This document shows, piece by piece, positions 42,187 to 53,238 of a stretch of DNA of 64,000 nucleotides. How positions within the stretch are numbered: the stretch's first letter is position 1; each line of letters begins with the position of its first letter. The DNA comes from Streptomyces verrucosisporus. Its GTDB lineage: Bacteria; Actinomycetota; Actinomycetes; Streptomycetales; Streptomycetaceae. The stretch is taken from the NCBI RefSeq assembly GCF_017114865.1, contig NZ_JADEYH010000011.1, positions 107,253 through 171,252 on the forward strand, read 5' to 3'. The notes beneath the pieces were generated by a model, which did not search any database, had not been told where the DNA came from, and saw nothing but the letters and a program-made list of their open reading frames with translations. The position numbers and the translations under genes are program-made.

Positions 42187-42216
42187 CGGCCGCCCGGCAC
42201 GGATGCCGGGCGGCCG
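42187..42216. terminator. Bidirectional terminator at the end of the nuoA-N operon
   Basis: CGGCCGCCCGGCA, a CGGA loop and TGCCGGGCGGCCG form a perfect 13-bp stem. It lies 16 bases past the nuoN1 stop on the minus strand and 121 bases past the lipoprotein stop on the plus strand. Confidence 0.85.
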
Positions 42217-42232
42217 TCGCCGTACGGGCACC

Positions 42233-43867
42233 TCAGCGGGCGAACACCCCCGCCTGGGAGGCGAGGTCCAGGAAGTACTGCGGGGCCACGCCCAGCACCA
42301 GTGTGACCGCCACACCGACGGCGATCGCCGTGGTGGTCAGCGGACTCGGCACCGCGACCGACGGCCCCTCCACCTTCGGCTCGCTGAAGAACATCAGGAC
42401 GATGACCCGGATGTAGAAGAACGCCGCGATGGCCGAGGCGATCACGCCCACGACCACCAGCGCCCCCGCGCCGCCCTCCGCCGCCGCCTTGAACACCGCG
42501 AACTTGCCCGCGAACCCGGAGGTCAGCGGGATGCCCGCGAAGGCCAGCAGGAAGACCGCGAAGACCGCGGCCACCAGCGGGGAGCGGCGCCCCAGACCGG
42601 CCCACTTGGACAGGTGCGTGGCCTCGCCGCCCGCGTCCCGCACCAGCGTCACCACGGCGAAGGCGCCGAGCGTGACGAAGGAGTAGGCCGCCAGGTAGAA
42701 CAGCACCGACGAGATGCCGGAGGGCGTCGCCGCGATCACACCGGCGAGGATGAAGCCGGCGTGCGCGATCGAGGAGTACGCCAGCAGCCGCTTGACGTCG
42801 GTCTGTGTGATGGCGATGACCGCGCCGGCCAGCATCGACACGATCGCCACGCCCCACATCACCGGCCGCCAGTCCCAGGTGAGCCCCGGCAGCACGACGT
42901 ACAGCAGCCGCAGCAGGGCGCCGAAGGCGGCGACCTTGGTGGCGGCGGCCATGAAGCCGGTCACGGGGGTCGGGGCACCCTGGTAGACGTCCGGCGTCCA
43001 CATGTGGAACGGCACCGCGCCGACCTTGAACAGCAGGCCCATCACCAGCAGCGCGCCACCGATGAGCAGCAGTACGTCGTTGCCCGTCGTCCCGGCGAGC
43101 GCCTCGGTCGTGCCGCGGTTGGTGTCCGCGATCACCGAAGCGATGTCCGCGTACTTCACGCTGCCCGCGTAGCCGTACAGCAGGGCGATGCCGAAGAGCA
43201 GGAAGGCGGAGGAGAAGGCGCCCAGCAGGAAGTACTTGAGCGCGGCCTCCTGCGACATCAGCCGCTTGCGGCGGGCCAGCGCGCACAGCACGTACAGCGG
43301 CAGTGAGAAGACCTCCAGCGCGATGAAGAGCGTCAGCAGGTCGTTGGCGGCCGGGAAGACCAGCATGCCGCCGACCGCGAAGAGCAGCAGCGGATAGACC
43401 TCGGTGGTGGTGAACCCGGCCCGCACCGCCGCCTTCTCGCCCTCACCGCCGGGCACCGCCGCGCCCTCGGCGGCGAAGGAGTCCACGTGCCTGCCGTGCG
43501 CCCGCGGGTCGAGCCTGCGCTCGGCGAAGGTGAGCAGCGCGACCAGCGAGACCAGCAGGATCACGCCCTGCAGGAAGAGCGCCGGTCCGTCGACGGCGAG
43601 GGCGCCCATGGCGACCAGCCCCGCCTCGGTGGTGGCCCTTCCCGCGGCGGCCAGCCCGACGACGGCCGCGAAGGCCGACGCCAGGGCCAGGCCCGCCAGC
43701 AGCGCCTGGGCGGTGTACCGCGCCCGGCGCGGCACGAACGCCTCGATCAGGACGCCTACGACGGCGGCGCCGATGACGATCAGCACCGGGGCGAGCTGCC
43801 CGTACTCGATGTCGGGCGCGGGGATCATCTCCTGCGCCCGCAGGGTGAGTTCCGTGGTGGTGCTCAC
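42233..43867 (-). CDS. nuoN: NADH-quinone oxidoreductase subunit N
   Basis: Antiporter-like proton pump subunit of complex I, 544 aa. IALEVFSLPLYVLCALARRKRLMSQEAALKYFLLGAFSS has the TM5 Glu; FKVGAVPFHMWTPDVYQGAPTPVTGFMAAATKVAAFGALLR the TM7-8 Lys region; KRLLAYSSIAHAGFILAG follows. A charged insert near 120-150 (GEGEKAAVRAG) is an actinobacterial feature. It is the last gene of the complete operon; its GTG overlaps the nuoM stop (GTGA). Confidence 0.96.
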   Translation of the reverse strand: MSTTTELTLRAQEMIPAPDIEYGQLAPVLIVIGAAVVGVLIEAFVPRRARYTAQALLAGLALASAFAAVVGLAAAGRATTEAGLVAMGALAVDGPALFLQGVILLVSLVALLTFAERRLDPRAHGRHVDSFAAEGAAVPGGEGEKAAVRAGFTTTEVYPLLLFAVGGMLVFPAANDLLTLFIALEVFSLPLYVLCALARRKRLMSQEAALKYFLLGAFSSAFLLFGIALLYGYAGSVKYADIASVIADTNRGTTEALAGTTGNDVLLLIGGALLVMGLLFKVGAVPFHMWTPDVYQGAPTPVTGFMAAATKVAAFGALLRLLYVVLPGLTWDWRPVMWGVAIVSMLAGAVIAITQTDVKRLLAYSSIAHAGFILAGVIAATPSGISSVLFYLAAYSFVTLGAFAVVTLVRDAGGEATHLSKWAGLGRRSPLVAAVFAVFLLAFAGIPLTSGFAGKFAVFKAAAEGGAGALVVVGVIASAIAAFFYIRVIVLMFFSEPKVEGPSVAVPSPLTTTAIAVGVAVTLVLGVAPQYFLDLASQAGVFAR

Positions 43868-45459
43868 TTGGCGGCCTCCACCTCAGGATCGGGGTCGGTC
43901 TTCTGCACGTCCGAGAGGGTGTGCTCGACCGCCGGGTTGACGATGTCCGTCAGCGGCTTGGGGAAGACGCCGAGGAGGATCAGCAGGGCGATCAGCGGTG
44001 CCACCACCGCCAGTTCGCGCTTCCTCAGGTCGGGCATGCGCTCGACCCCGGGACCGACCGGCCCGGTCATGGTGCGCTGGTAGAGCACCAGCACGTACAG
44101 CGCGGCCAGGACGATGCCGAACGTGGCGACGATCCCGGCGGCCGGGTAGCGGGTGAACGTGCCCACCAGCACCAGGAACTCGCTGACGAACGGCGCGAGC
44201 CCCGGCAGCGAGAGGGTGGCGAGCCCGCCGATCAGGAAGGTGCCGGCCAGCACCGGGGCGACCTTCTGCACCCCGCCGTAGTCGGCGATGAGCCGGGAGC
44301 CGCGGCGCGAGATCAGGAAGCCGGCGACCAGCATCAGGGCGGCGGTGGAGATCCCGTGGTTGACCATGTAGAGCGTCGCGCCGCCCTGGCCCTGGCTGGT
44401 CATCGCGAAGATGCCCAGGACGATGAAGCCGAAGTGGGAGATCGACGCGTAGGCGATCAGCCGCTTGATGTCGCGCTGCCCGATGGCGAGCAGGGCGCCG
44501 TAGACGATGCTGACCAGCGCCAGCGCCAGCACCACCGGGGTGGCCCAGGCGCTGGCCTCGGGGAAGAGCCCGAGGCAGAAGCGGAGCATCGCGAAGGTGC
44601 CGACCTTGTCGACGACCGCCGTGATGAGCACGGCGACCGGTGCGGTGGACTCGCCCATGGCGTTGGGCAGCCAGGTGTGCAGCGGCCACAGCGGCGCCTT
44701 GACCGCGAAGGCGAGGAAGAATCCGAGGAACAGCAGCCGCTCGGTGTTCTGCGCCATCGTCAGCTCGCCGGAGGCGCGGGCCTCGACGATCGCCTGGAGG
44801 GAGAAGGTCCCCTCGCCCAGCTGGTCGGCGGTGACGGCGTACAGGCCGATCACCGCGGCCAGCATGACCAGGCCGCCGGCGAGGTTGTAGAGCAGGAACT
44901 TCACGGCCGCGTAGGAGCGCTGCTTGGCCGCCTCGCCCTCGTCGCGGGCGCCCGCCCGGTCACCGAAGCCCCCGATGAGGAAGTACATCGGGATGAGCAT
45001 GGCCTCGAAGAAGACGTAGAAGAGGAAGACGTCCGTGGCCGCGAAGGAGATGATCACCATCGCCTCGACCGCCAGGATCAGCGCGAAGAAGCCCTGGGTG
45101 GGCCGCCACCGGCGGTCGGGCTCCGTCCCTTCCAGGGGGTCGGCGTCGTGCCAGCCCGCCAGGACGACGAACGGGATCAGCAGGGCGGTCAGCGCGATCA
45201 GGGCGACCCCGATGCCGTCCACGCCCAGTTCGTAGCGGACGCCGAAGTCGGCGATCCAGGTGTGCGACTCGGTGAGTTGGTAGCGGTCGCCGCCGGGGTC
45301 GAAGCGGAAGGCCACGACCGCGGCGAGGACCAGGGTGGCCAGGGAGACGGCCAGCGCCAGCCACTTGGCGGCGGTGCGCCGGGCCGCGGGTACGGCGGCG
45401 GTGGCGACCGCGCCGATCGCGGGCAGCGCGGCCACCGCCGTCAGCAGGGGAAATGACAT
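43864..45459 (-). CDS. nuoM: NADH-quinone oxidoreductase subunit M
   Basis: Proton-pumping subunit of 531 aa. [20 protein letters not shown] holds the TM5 Glu, AVKAPLWPLHTWLPNAMGESTAPVAVLITAVVDKVGTF the TM7-8 Lys and loop, and RLIAYASISHFGFIVLGIFAM the next motif. The C-terminal tail (DVQKTDPDPEVEAAK) is acidic. ATG start; four bases after the nuoL stop. Confidence 0.96.
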   Translation of the reverse strand: MSFPLLTAVAALPAIGAVATAAVPAARRTAAKWLALAVSLATLVLAAVVAFRFDPGGDRYQLTESHTWIADFGVRYELGVDGIGVALIALTALLIPFVVLAGWHDADPLEGTEPDRRWRPTQGFFALILAVEAMVIISFAATDVFLFYVFFEAMLIPMYFLIGGFGDRAGARDEGEAAKQRSYAAVKFLLYNLAGGLVMLAAVIGLYAVTADQLGEGTFSLQAIVEARASGELTMAQNTERLLFLGFFLAFAVKAPLWPLHTWLPNAMGESTAPVAVLITAVVDKVGTFAMLRFCLGLFPEASAWATPVVLALALVSIVYGALLAIGQRDIKRLIAYASISHFGFIVLGIFAMTSQGQGGATLYMVNHGISTAALMLVAGFLISRRGSRLIADYGGVQKVAPVLAGTFLIGGLATLSLPGLAPFVSEFLVLVGTFTRYPAAGIVATFGIVLAALYVLVLYQRTMTGPVGPGVERMPDLRKRELAVVAPLIALLILLGVFPKPLTDIVNPAVEHTLSDVQKTDPDPEVEAAK

Positions 45460-45463
45460 GGGA

Positions 45464-47410
45464 TCAGACCGCCCTCATCAGCAGGGTCGCGGCGACCAGG
45501 ACCGCCGCACCGCCGAGCATCGAGACCGCGTAACTGCGGGCGTAACCGTTCTGGATCCGCCGCGACCGGCCGGACAGGCCGCCGACCGCCGCGGCGGTGC
45601 CGTTGACGGCGCCGTCGACGACCTTGTGGTCGAGGTAGACCAGGCCGCGGGTGAGGTACTCGCCGGGCTTGACCAGTACCACGTGGTTGAAGTCGTCCTG
45701 GAGCAGGTCGCGGCGCGCGGCCCGGGTGAGCAGCGAGCCGCGCGGTGCGAGCGCGGGCACGGGCTTGCGCCCGTACTGCAGCCAGGCGGCGCCGACTCCG
45801 ATGAGCAGGGCCACGACCGTGGCCGCGGTGACGGTGAGCGCGCTGACCGGCGGGTGGCCGTGCTCGAAGGGGACGACCGGCTCCAGCCAGTGGACGAACG
45901 CCTCGCCCCAGCTGAACAGGCCGCCGGCGAAGACCGATCCGAAGGCCAGGACGATCATCGGGACCGTCATCGACTTCGGGGACTCGTGCGGGTGCGGCAC
46001 CTCGTACTCGCCCCCGGTCTCGGCCGCCGGCTCCACGCTCGGCTCCTTCGGCGACGGGGTGGGGGCATTGCGCCAGCGCTCCTCGCCGAAGAACGTCATC
46101 AGCATCACGCGCGTCATGTAGAACGCGGTGAGTGCCGCGCCCAGCAGGGCCGCGCCGCCCAGGATCCAGCCCTCGGCGCCGCCCTTGGCGAAGGCCGCCT
46201 CGATGATCTTGTCCTTGGAGAAGAAGCCGGACAGACCGGGGAAGCCGATGATCGCCAGATAGCCCAGTCCGAAGGTGGCGAAGGTGATGGGCATGTACTT
46301 GCGCAGACCGCCGTAGCGGCGCATGTCCACCTCGTCGTTCATGCCGTGCATCACCGAGCCGGCGCCGAGGAAGAGCCCGGCCTTGAAGAAGCCGTGGGTG
46401 ACCAGGTGCATGATCGCGAAGGCGTAGCCGATCGGGCCGAGGCCCGCGGCCAGCACCATGTAGCCGATCTGCGACATCGTCGAGCCGGCCAGGACCTTCT
46501 TGATGTCGTCCTTGGCGCAACCGACGATCGCACCGAACAGCAGCGTGACCGCTCCGACGGTGACCACCGCGGTCTGCGCGGTGGGCGCGGCGTCGAAGAT
46601 CGCGCCGGAGCGGACGATCAGGTAGACGCCGGCGGTGACCATCGTCGCGGCGTGGATGAGGGCGGAGACCGGGGTCGGGCCCTCCATCGCGTCGCCCAGC
46701 CAGGACTGGAGCGGCACCTGGGCGGACTTGCCGCAGGCCGCCAGCAGCAGCATCAGGCCGATGGCCGTCGCCGTGCCCTCGCCCGTCTCGCCCACCGACT
46801 CCAGCACCGGGGAGAAGGCGAAGGTGCCGAACGTGGTGAACATGATCATGATGGCGATGGACAGGCCGATGTCGCCGACGCGGTTGACGATGAACGCCTT
46901 CTTCGCCGCCGTCGCCGCGCTGGGCTTGTGCTGCCAGAAGCCGATCAGCAGGTACGAGGCGAGGCCCACGCCCTCCCAGCCGGCGTACAGCAGCAGGTAG
47001 TTGTCGGCGAGGACGAGCAGGAGCATCGCCGCGAGGAACAGGTTCAGGTAGCCGAAGAAGCGGCGCCGCCGCTCGTCGTGCTCCATGTAGCCGATCGAGT
47101 AGACGTGGATGAGCGTGCCCACGCCGGTGATCAGCAGGACGAAGGTCATCGACAGCTGGTCGAGCCGGAAGGCCACGTCGGCCTGGAAGCCGCCGACCGG
47201 GATCCAGCTGAAGAGATGCTGGCTCAGGGTGCGGTCCCCGGCCTCGCGGCCGAGCATGTCGGCGAAGAGCACCGCGCCGAGCAGGAAGGACGCGGCGGCC
47301 AGCGCCGTGCCGATCCAGTGGCCGGTGCGGTCCAGCCTCCGGCCGCCGCACAGCAGCACCGCCGCGCCCAGCAGTGGCGCCGCGACGAGCAGTCCGATCA
47401 AAGTCTCCAC
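45464..47410 (-). CDS. nuoL: NADH-quinone oxidoreductase subunit L
   Basis: 648 aa, starting at GTG ([15 protein letters not shown]). [41 protein letters not shown] is the characteristic TM5 region, [40 protein letters not shown] the TM7-8 segment, and [21 protein letters not shown] follows. The C-terminal part contains the long amphipathic HL helix and final TM ([15 protein letters not shown]). Thirteen bases separate it from nuoK, one of the few non-overlapping joints of the operon. Confidence 0.96.
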   Translation of the reverse strand: METLIGLLVAAPLLGAAVLLCGGRRLDRTGHWIGTALAAASFLLGAVLFADMLGREAGDRTLSQHLFSWIPVGGFQADVAFRLDQLSMTFVLLITGVGTLIHVYSIGYMEHDERRRRFFGYLNLFLAAMLLLVLADNYLLLYAGWEGVGLASYLLIGFWQHKPSAATAAKKAFIVNRVGDIGLSIAIMIMFTTFGTFAFSPVLESVGETGEGTATAIGLMLLLAACGKSAQVPLQSWLGDAMEGPTPVSALIHAATMVTAGVYLIVRSGAIFDAAPTAQTAVVTVGAVTLLFGAIVGCAKDDIKKVLAGSTMSQIGYMVLAAGLGPIGYAFAIMHLVTHGFFKAGLFLGAGSVMHGMNDEVDMRRYGGLRKYMPITFATFGLGYLAIIGFPGLSGFFSKDKIIEAAFAKGGAEGWILGGAALLGAALTAFYMTRVMLMTFFGEERWRNAPTPSPKEPSVEPAAETGGEYEVPHPHESPKSMTVPMIVLAFGSVFAGGLFSWGEAFVHWLEPVVPFEHGHPPVSALTVTAATVVALLIGVGAAWLQYGRKPVPALAPRGSLLTRAARRDLLQDDFNHVVLVKPGEYLTRGLVYLDHKVVDGAVNGTAAAVGGLSGRSRRIQNGYARSYAVSMLGGAAVLVAATLLMRAV

Positions 47411-47423
47411 TGTTCGCTACCCC

Positions 47424-47723
47424 TTACAGCTTCATCAGACTGGCGTCGTCGACCGAGGCCGAGTGGCGGGAGCGGAAGATCGTCACGATGATCGCCAGTC
47501 CGACCACGACCTCGGCGGCGGCGACGACCATCGTGAAGAACGCGATGATCTGGCCGTCGAGGTTGCCGTGCAGCCGGGAGAAGGCGACGAGCGCGAGGTT
47601 GGCCGCGTTCAGCATCAGCTCGACGCTCATGAACACGACGATCGCGTTGCGCCGCAGCAGTACCCCGCTGGCCCCGATGGTGAACAGCAGCGCGGCCAGG
47701 TAGAGGTAGTTGACCGGGTTCAC
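47424..47723 (-). CDS. nuoK: NADH-quinone oxidoreductase subunit K
   Basis: A three-TM subunit of 99 aa, the standard length (compare the 141-aa nuoK2 copy). [19 protein letters not shown] and [23 protein letters not shown] carry the conserved membrane glutamates of the E-channel. It starts at GTG, overlapping the nuoJ stop (GTGA). Confidence 0.96.
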   Translation of the reverse strand: MNPVNYLYLAALLFTIGASGVLLRRNAIVVFMSVELMLNAANLALVAFSRLHGNLDGQIIAFFTMVVAAAEVVVGLAIIVTIFRSRHSASVDDASLMKL

Positions 47724-48676
47724 TTGGCGGCCTCCCTGTCACGGTCCCCGTCGCGGTCCGCGTCCCTGTCCCGGCCGACGGCCGGGGAGTCGTCCGAGAC
47801 GTCCTTGCGTACGTCCGCCGCGTCGCGCACGTCCCGGCCGCCGCCCTCGTCCGGGCCGCCGCGGGCGGTGCTCTCGCCCCGGCCCAGGTACTCCTCGGTA
47901 CGCCGCTCCAGCGCCGCCAGGTCGGACAGGGCCTTGCTGGAGACGTCCCGGACCTGGCCGCGGGAGCGCAGCGTCTCGCTGACGGTGAGTTCGGAAGTCG
48001 TGCCGTCCGGCAGCAGACCGGGGATGTCCACGGCGTTGTGCCGGGCGTACACGCCGGGCGCGGGCAGGGGCGGAAGGTGCTTGCCCTCGCGGACGCGCTT
48101 CTCGGCGAGTTCGCGCTGGGTGTCGCGGCGCTCGGTGCGCTCGCGGTGGGTGAGCACCATGGCGGCGACGGCCGCGGTGACCAGGAGCGCGCCGGTGATC
48201 TCGAAGGCGAACACGTAGTCGGTGAAGATCGACCGGGCCAGGCCCTGGACGTTGCCGCCCGCGTTGGCCTCCGCCAGACCGGTGAAGGTGCCGACGGAGG
48301 CGTTGCCGATGCCGCCGACCAGCAGGATGCCGAAGCCGAGCCCGCACAGGACCGCCATCCAGCGCTGCCCCTTGATGGTCTCCTTCAGCGAGTCGGCGGC
48401 GGTGACGCCGACGAGCATCAGCACGAACAGGAAGAGCATCATGACCGCGCCGGTGTAGACGACGATCTGCACGATGCCCAGGAAGTAGGCGCCGTTGGCC
48501 AGGTAGAACACGGCCAGGACGATCATCGTTCCGGCCAGGCAGAGCGCCGAGTGCACCGACCGCCTCATCAGCACGGTCCCGAGCGCGCCCAGCACCGCGA
48601 CGGTGCCCAGGATCCAGAACTGCACCGCCTCGCCGGTGGAGGTGGTGGAGGCGGCGGCCAGCAGGGTGCCGTTCAC
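47720..48676 (-). CDS. nuoJ: NADH-quinone oxidoreductase subunit J, with charged C-terminal tail
   Basis: The first 180 residues are NuoJ: five TM helices including [27 protein letters not shown] (TM3). The remaining ~140 residues are cytoplasmic and disordered, passing through [29 protein letters not shown] to an Arg-Asp repeat ([13 protein letters not shown]). NuoJ is usually about 180-280 aa, so 318 aa is long. The GTG start ([11 protein letters not shown]) overlaps the nuoI stop (GTGA). Confidence 0.93.
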   Translation of the reverse strand: MNGTLLAAASTTSTGEAVQFWILGTVAVLGALGTVLMRRSVHSALCLAGTMIVLAVFYLANGAYFLGIVQIVVYTGAVMMLFLFVLMLVGVTAADSLKETIKGQRWMAVLCGLGFGILLVGGIGNASVGTFTGLAEANAGGNVQGLARSIFTDYVFAFEITGALLVTAAVAAMVLTHRERTERRDTQRELAEKRVREGKHLPPLPAPGVYARHNAVDIPGLLPDGTTSELTVSETLRSRGQVRDVSSKALSDLAALERRTEEYLGRGESTARGGPDEGGGRDVRDAADVRKDVSDDSPAVGRDRDADRDGDRDREAAK

Positions 48677-49299
48677 TTCTCGCTCACCGCCTCGGAGGCG
48701 GGCTCGTCGGGGCCGAAGGTGTCGGCGGCGGCCTGCGGGGCCTCGTTCTTCGGGTTCTTCGAGTGGGCCTCCTGCCGGACCGTCCCCGGGGCGGCCTCGG
48801 TGACCAGCCCCCGGTAGTAGTCCTTCTCGGTCATGCCCGGGAAGATCGCGTGCGGGGTGTCGACCATGCCCTCCTCCAGCCCGGCGAGCAGCTCCTCCTT
48901 GGTGTAGATGAGTGACTCGCGGCTCCGGTCGGCCAGTTCGTACTCGTTGGTCATGGTCAGCGCCCGGGTGGGGCACGCCTCGACGCACAGGCCGCACAGG
49001 ATGCAGCGCAGGTAGTTGATCTGGTAGACGCGCCCGTAGCGCTCACCGGGCGAGTAGCGCTCCTCGTCGGTGTTGTCCGCGCCCTCCACGTAGATCGCGT
49101 CGGCCGGACAGGCCCAGGCGCACAGCTCGCAGCCCACGCACTTCTCCAGCCCGTCCGGGTGCCGGTTGAGCTGGTGCCGGCCGTGGAAGCGCGGCGCGGT
49201 GGGCTTCTTCTCCTCGGGGTACTGCTCGGTGAGCCGCTTCTTGAACATGGCCTTGAAGGTCACGCCGAAGCCGGCCACCGGGTTCTCGAACTCAGGCAT
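48673..49299 (-). CDS. nuoI: NADH-quinone oxidoreductase subunit I
   Basis: Bis-[4Fe-4S] subunit of 208 aa. [20 protein letters not shown] and [23 protein letters not shown] hold N6a and N6b and pass electrons from NuoG to NuoB. The N-terminus ([23 protein letters not shown]) is the amphipathic membrane-docking segment. ATG overlaps the nuoH stop by eight bases. Confidence 0.96.
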   Translation of the reverse strand: MPEFENPVAGFGVTFKAMFKKRLTEQYPEEKKPTAPRFHGRHQLNRHPDGLEKCVGCELCAWACPADAIYVEGADNTDEERYSPGERYGRVYQINYLRCILCGLCVEACPTRALTMTNEYELADRSRESLIYTKEELLAGLEEGMVDTPHAIFPGMTEKDYYRGLVTEAAPGTVRQEAHSKNPKNEAPQAAADTFGPDEPASEAVSEK

Positions 49300-50704
49300 C
49301 GTCGGCCTCCCTGGCCTTGCCGGTCTCGCTGGACTCGCCGTCCGCGCCGGCCCCCACGCCCGCGGTCTCCCGCTCGCGGCGCGGCCGCCGGCGCGGTACG
49401 GGCGGCAGGGTCTGTCCCGGCAGCGGCGGTACGGGGTAGCCGCCCGCCATCGGGTCGAAGGTCTCGTCTCCGGCCGCCTTCCCGGCCTCCTCCCTCTCCT
49501 TCTCCCCGGCGCGCTCGCCGCGTGCGCGGACGGCGTCGTAGACGAAGGACAGCAGGAGCAGCGCCAGCGCCGCGCCGGCGACCCAGAGCACGATGTCGCC
49601 GAAGGCGTAGCCCTCGTTGCGCAGCGCCCGCACGGTGGCCACCAGCATCAGCCAGGCCAGCGAGACGGGGATGAGGACCTTCCAGCCCAGCCTCATGAAC
49701 TGGTCGTAGCGCACGCGCGGGAGCGTGCCGCGCAGCCAGACGAAGAGGAACAGCAGCAGGTTCACCTTGACGACGAACCACAGCAGCGGCCACCAGCCGT
49801 GGTTGGCGCCCTCCCAGTAGGTGCTGATCGGCGCCGGGGCGCGCCAGCCGCCCAGGAAGAGGGTGACCGCCAGGGCCGAGACGGTGACCATGTGGACGTA
49901 CTCGGCGAGCATGAAGAACGCGAACTTGATCGACGAGTACTCGGTGTTGAAGCCGCCGACCAGGTCGCCCTCGGACTCGGGCATGTCGAAGGGCGCGCGG
50001 TGCGCCTCACCGACCATCGCCACCATGTAGATGAGGAACGACACCGGCAGCAGCAGCGCGAACCAGGTGTCGGCCTGCGCCCCGACGATCGTCGAGGTGG
50101 ACATCGACCCGGAGTAGAGGAAGACCGCCGCGAAGCTCAGGCCCATGGCGACCTCGTAGGAGATCACCTGGGCCGTGGCGCGCACGCCGCCCAGCAGCGG
50201 GTAGGTGGATCCCGAGGACCAGCCGGCCAGCACCGTGCCGTAGGCGGCGATGGAGGCGGTGGCCAGGATGTACAGGATCGCCACCGGCAGGTCGGTGAGC
50301 TGCATCGCGGTACGGGTGCCGAAGACCGACACCTCGTTGCCGGGCGGCCCGAAGGGGATCACCGCGATCGCCATGAAGGCGGGGATCGCGCCGATGATGG
50401 GGGCCAGGATGTAGACGGCCTTGTCGGCCGCCTTGACGTTGACGTCCTCCTTCAGCATCAGCTTGACGCCGTCGGCCAGCGACTGGAGCATCCCCCAGGG
50501 GCCGTGCCGGTTGGGGCCGACGCGCAGCTGCATCCAGGCGACGACCTTGCGCTCCATGACGATGGAGATCAGCACGGTCAGCATCAGGAAGGCGAAGCAG
50601 AACACCGCCTTGAGGCCGATCAGCCACCAGGGATCGGTGCCGAACATCGACAGGTCCTCCTCGGCGAGGACCGTCGTGCCCGTGGCCAGGACGGACGGGC
50701 TCAT
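49292..50704 (-). CDS. nuoH: NADH-quinone oxidoreductase subunit H
   Basis: Quinone-chamber subunit with eight TM helices. The first cytoplasmic loop ([41 protein letters not shown]) and the acidic loop ([27 protein letters not shown]) are intact. At 470 aa it is longer than the typical 320-350; the extra ~90 C-terminal residues are a charged/Pro tail ([16 protein letters not shown]). The ATG shares a base with the nuoG stop (TGATG). Confidence 0.95.
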   Translation of the reverse strand: MSPSVLATGTTVLAEEDLSMFGTDPWWLIGLKAVFCFAFLMLTVLISIVMERKVVAWMQLRVGPNRHGPWGMLQSLADGVKLMLKEDVNVKAADKAVYILAPIIGAIPAFMAIAVIPFGPPGNEVSVFGTRTAMQLTDLPVAILYILATASIAAYGTVLAGWSSGSTYPLLGGVRATAQVISYEVAMGLSFAAVFLYSGSMSTSTIVGAQADTWFALLLPVSFLIYMVAMVGEAHRAPFDMPESEGDLVGGFNTEYSSIKFAFFMLAEYVHMVTVSALAVTLFLGGWRAPAPISTYWEGANHGWWPLLWFVVKVNLLLFLFVWLRGTLPRVRYDQFMRLGWKVLIPVSLAWLMLVATVRALRNEGYAFGDIVLWVAGAALALLLLSFVYDAVRARGERAGEKEREEAGKAAGDETFDPMAGGYPVPPLPGQTLPPVPRRRPRRERETAGVGAGADGESSETGKAREADDA

Positions 50705-53238
50705 CACGCCTCCACCCCCTTCGTCTCCTCCGGGCCCGCGGCGGCCGCGGTGGCCGCGGTGGCCGCCGACAGCTTCACGAGCCGACCGGGCACGGTGCCC
50801 AGGCCGCCGGGGACGCCGGTTCCCGTGGAGTTCAGCGGCAGCCAGACCACGCGGTCGGGCATCTCGGTGATCTCCAGCGGCAGGGTGACCGTCCCGGCCG
50901 GGCCGGTCACGGTCAGCGCCTCGCCCCCCGCGACCCCGACCTCGGCGGCCGTGGCGGCCGACAGCCGGGCGACGGCGGCGTGCCGGGTGCCGGCCAGCGC
51001 CTCGTCGCCGTCCTGGAGCCGGCCCCGGTCGAGCAGCAGCCGGTGGCCGGCGAGCACGGCCTCGCCCGCGGCGGGCCGCGGGACCTGCCGGGTGCCGGCC
51101 TCCGGCGCGTCCGCGCGGGGGCCGTCCCAGACACCCAGGCGCCGCATCTCGGCGCGGACGGTGCGTACGTCCGGCAGCCCGAGGTGGACGTCGAGGGCGT
51201 CGGCGAGCATGTGCAGCACGCGGTGGTCGGACTGGACGAGCCGGCGGGTCATCTGGTCGGGCTTGATGGCGGCCTCGAACGGCCGCGAGCGGCCCTCCCA
51301 GTTGAGGAAGGACCCGGCCTTCTCCACCACCGCGGCGACGGGCAGGACCACGTCGGCCCGCTCGGTGACCTCCGAGGGCCGCTGTTCCAGGCTGACGACG
51401 AAGCCGGCCTTCTCCAGCGCCCTGCGGGCCAGCTCCGGGTCGGGCAGGTCGGCGACCTCCACGCCCCCGACCAGCAGGGCCGCGAGTTCGCCGTCGGCCG
51501 CGGCCTCGACGATCCGGCCGGTGTCGCGGCCGAAGCGGACCGGCAGCTGCGCCACGCCCCAGACGGCGGCCGTCTCGGCGCGGGCGTCCGGGTCGGTGGC
51601 CGGGCGTCCGCCGGGCAGCAGCGTCGGGAGCGCTCCGGCCTCGACCGCGCCCCGCTCGCCGGCCCGGCGCGGGATCCACACCAGGCGGGCACCGGTGGCG
51701 GTGGCCGTCCGCAGGGCGGCGGTGAAGCCGCCGGGCACGGCGGCCAGCCGCTCCCCGGCGATGATCACCGCCCCCTCGGCGCGCAGCGCCTCGGCGGCCT
51801 TCTGCCCGGTCTCGTCGAGCCCGACCCCGCCGGCCAGCGCGTCCAGCCACTCGGTCTCGGTGTGCGGAGCGGCCGGCAGCAGGGTGCCGCCGGCCTTCTC
51901 CAGCCCGCGGGTGGCGTGGGTGGCCAGGGAGAAGAGGCGCTGCCCGTGCTTGCGGTACGCCTTGCGCAGCCGCAGGAAGACGCCGGGGGCCTCCTCCTCG
52001 GACTCGAAGCCGACCAGCAGCACGGCCGGGGCCTTCTCCAGCGCGGTGTGGGTGACGCCGCTTCCGTCGGCGTCCAGTCCGCGTCCGGCGATGTGGGAGG
52101 CGAGGAAGTCGGCCTCCTCGGTGCTGTGGACGCGGGCGCGGAAGTCGATGTCGTTGGTGTCGAGGGCGACCCGCGCGAACTTGGCGTACGCGTAGGCGTC
52201 CTCGACCGTCAGCCGTCCGCCGGCGAGGACGCCGGTGCGTCCGCGGGCCGCGGCCAGTCCCCTGGCCGCGGCGTCCAGCGCCTCGGGCCAGCTCGCGGGC
52301 TCCAGCTCACCGGTCTCGGTGTTGCGCAGCAGCGGGTGGGTGAGCCGGTCGCGCTGCTGGGCGTAGCGGAAGGCGAAGCGGCCCTTGTCGCAGATCCACT
52401 CCTCGTTGACCTCCGGGTCGTCGGCGGCCAGCCGCCTCATGACCTTGCCGCGCCGGTGGTCGGTGCGGGTGGCGCAGCCCGTGGAGCAGTGCTCGCACAC
52501 GCTCGGCGAGGAGATCAGGTCGAAGGGGCGGGAGCGGAACCGGTAGGCGGCCGAGGTGAGCGCGCCGACCGGGCAGATCTGGATGGTGTTGCCGGAGAAG
52601 TAGGACTCGAAGGGCGGTCCCTCGCCGGTGCCGACCTGCTGCAGGGCGCCGCGCTCCAGCATCTCGATCATCGGATCGCCCGCGATCTGGTTGGAGAAGC
52701 GGGTGCAGCGGGCGCACAGCACACAGCGCTCGCGGTCCAGCAGCACCTGCGTCGACAGCGGCACGGGCTTGGCGAAGGTGCGCTTGCGGCCGTCGAAGCG
52801 GCTGTCGGCCTGCCCGTGGGACATGGCCTGGTTCTGCAGCGGGCACTCGCCGCCCTTGTCACAGACCGGGCAGTCCAGCGGGTGGTTGATGAGCAGCAGC
52901 TCCATCACGCCGCGCTGGGCCTTCTCGGCCACCGGCGAGGTCAGGTGCGTCCTGACGACCATGCCGTCGGTGCAGGTGATCGTGCAGGAGGCCATGGGCT
53001 TGCGCTGGCCCTCCACCTCGACGATGCACTGTCGGCAGGCCCCGGCCGGGTCCAGCAGGGGGTGGTCGCAGAAACGCGGGATCTCGATGCCGAGCGTCTC
53101 GGCGGCGCGGATGACCAGGGTGCCCTTGGGCACGCTGGTCTCGATGCCGTCGATCGTCAGCGTCACGAGGTCCTCGGCGGCCTCGGGCGGCTTGGCCTCT
53201 CCGCCTCCGGAGGCCTTGGCGTCGGTGGTGACGGTCAC
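50704..53238 (-). CDS. nuoG: NADH-quinone oxidoreductase subunit G
   Basis: The 844-aa iron-sulphur subunit of the NADH module. N-terminal [2Fe-2S] ligands lie in [40 protein letters not shown] and [16 protein letters not shown] hold further clusters. [20 protein letters not shown] with a distant Cys in [10 protein letters not shown] matches the extra N7 cluster motif. The rest is a molybdopterin-oxidoreductase-like domain without cofactor. The GTG start ([15 protein letters not shown]) overlaps the nuoF stop (GTGA). Confidence 0.96.
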   Translation of the reverse strand: MTVTTDAKASGGGEAKPPEAAEDLVTLTIDGIETSVPKGTLVIRAAETLGIEIPRFCDHPLLDPAGACRQCIVEVEGQRKPMASCTITCTDGMVVRTHLTSPVAEKAQRGVMELLLINHPLDCPVCDKGGECPLQNQAMSHGQADSRFDGRKRTFAKPVPLSTQVLLDRERCVLCARCTRFSNQIAGDPMIEMLERGALQQVGTGEGPPFESYFSGNTIQICPVGALTSAAYRFRSRPFDLISSPSVCEHCSTGCATRTDHRRGKVMRRLAADDPEVNEEWICDKGRFAFRYAQQRDRLTHPLLRNTETGELEPASWPEALDAAARGLAAARGRTGVLAGGRLTVEDAYAYAKFARVALDTNDIDFRARVHSTEEADFLASHIAGRGLDADGSGVTHTALEKAPAVLLVGFESEEEAPGVFLRLRKAYRKHGQRLFSLATHATRGLEKAGGTLLPAAPHTETEWLDALAGGVGLDETGQKAAEALRAEGAVIIAGERLAAVPGGFTAALRTATATGARLVWIPRRAGERGAVEAGALPTLLPGGRPATDPDARAETAAVWGVAQLPVRFGRDTGRIVEAAADGELAALLVGGVEVADLPDPELARRALEKAGFVVSLEQRPSEVTERADVVLPVAAVVEKAGSFLNWEGRSRPFEAAIKPDQMTRRLVQSDHRVLHMLADALDVHLGLPDVRTVRAEMRRLGVWDGPRADAPEAGTRQVPRPAAGEAVLAGHRLLLDRGRLQDGDEALAGTRHAAVARLSAATAAEVGVAGGEALTVTGPAGTVTLPLEITEMPDRVVWLPLNSTGTGVPGGLGTVPGRLVKLSAATAATAAAAGPEETKGVEA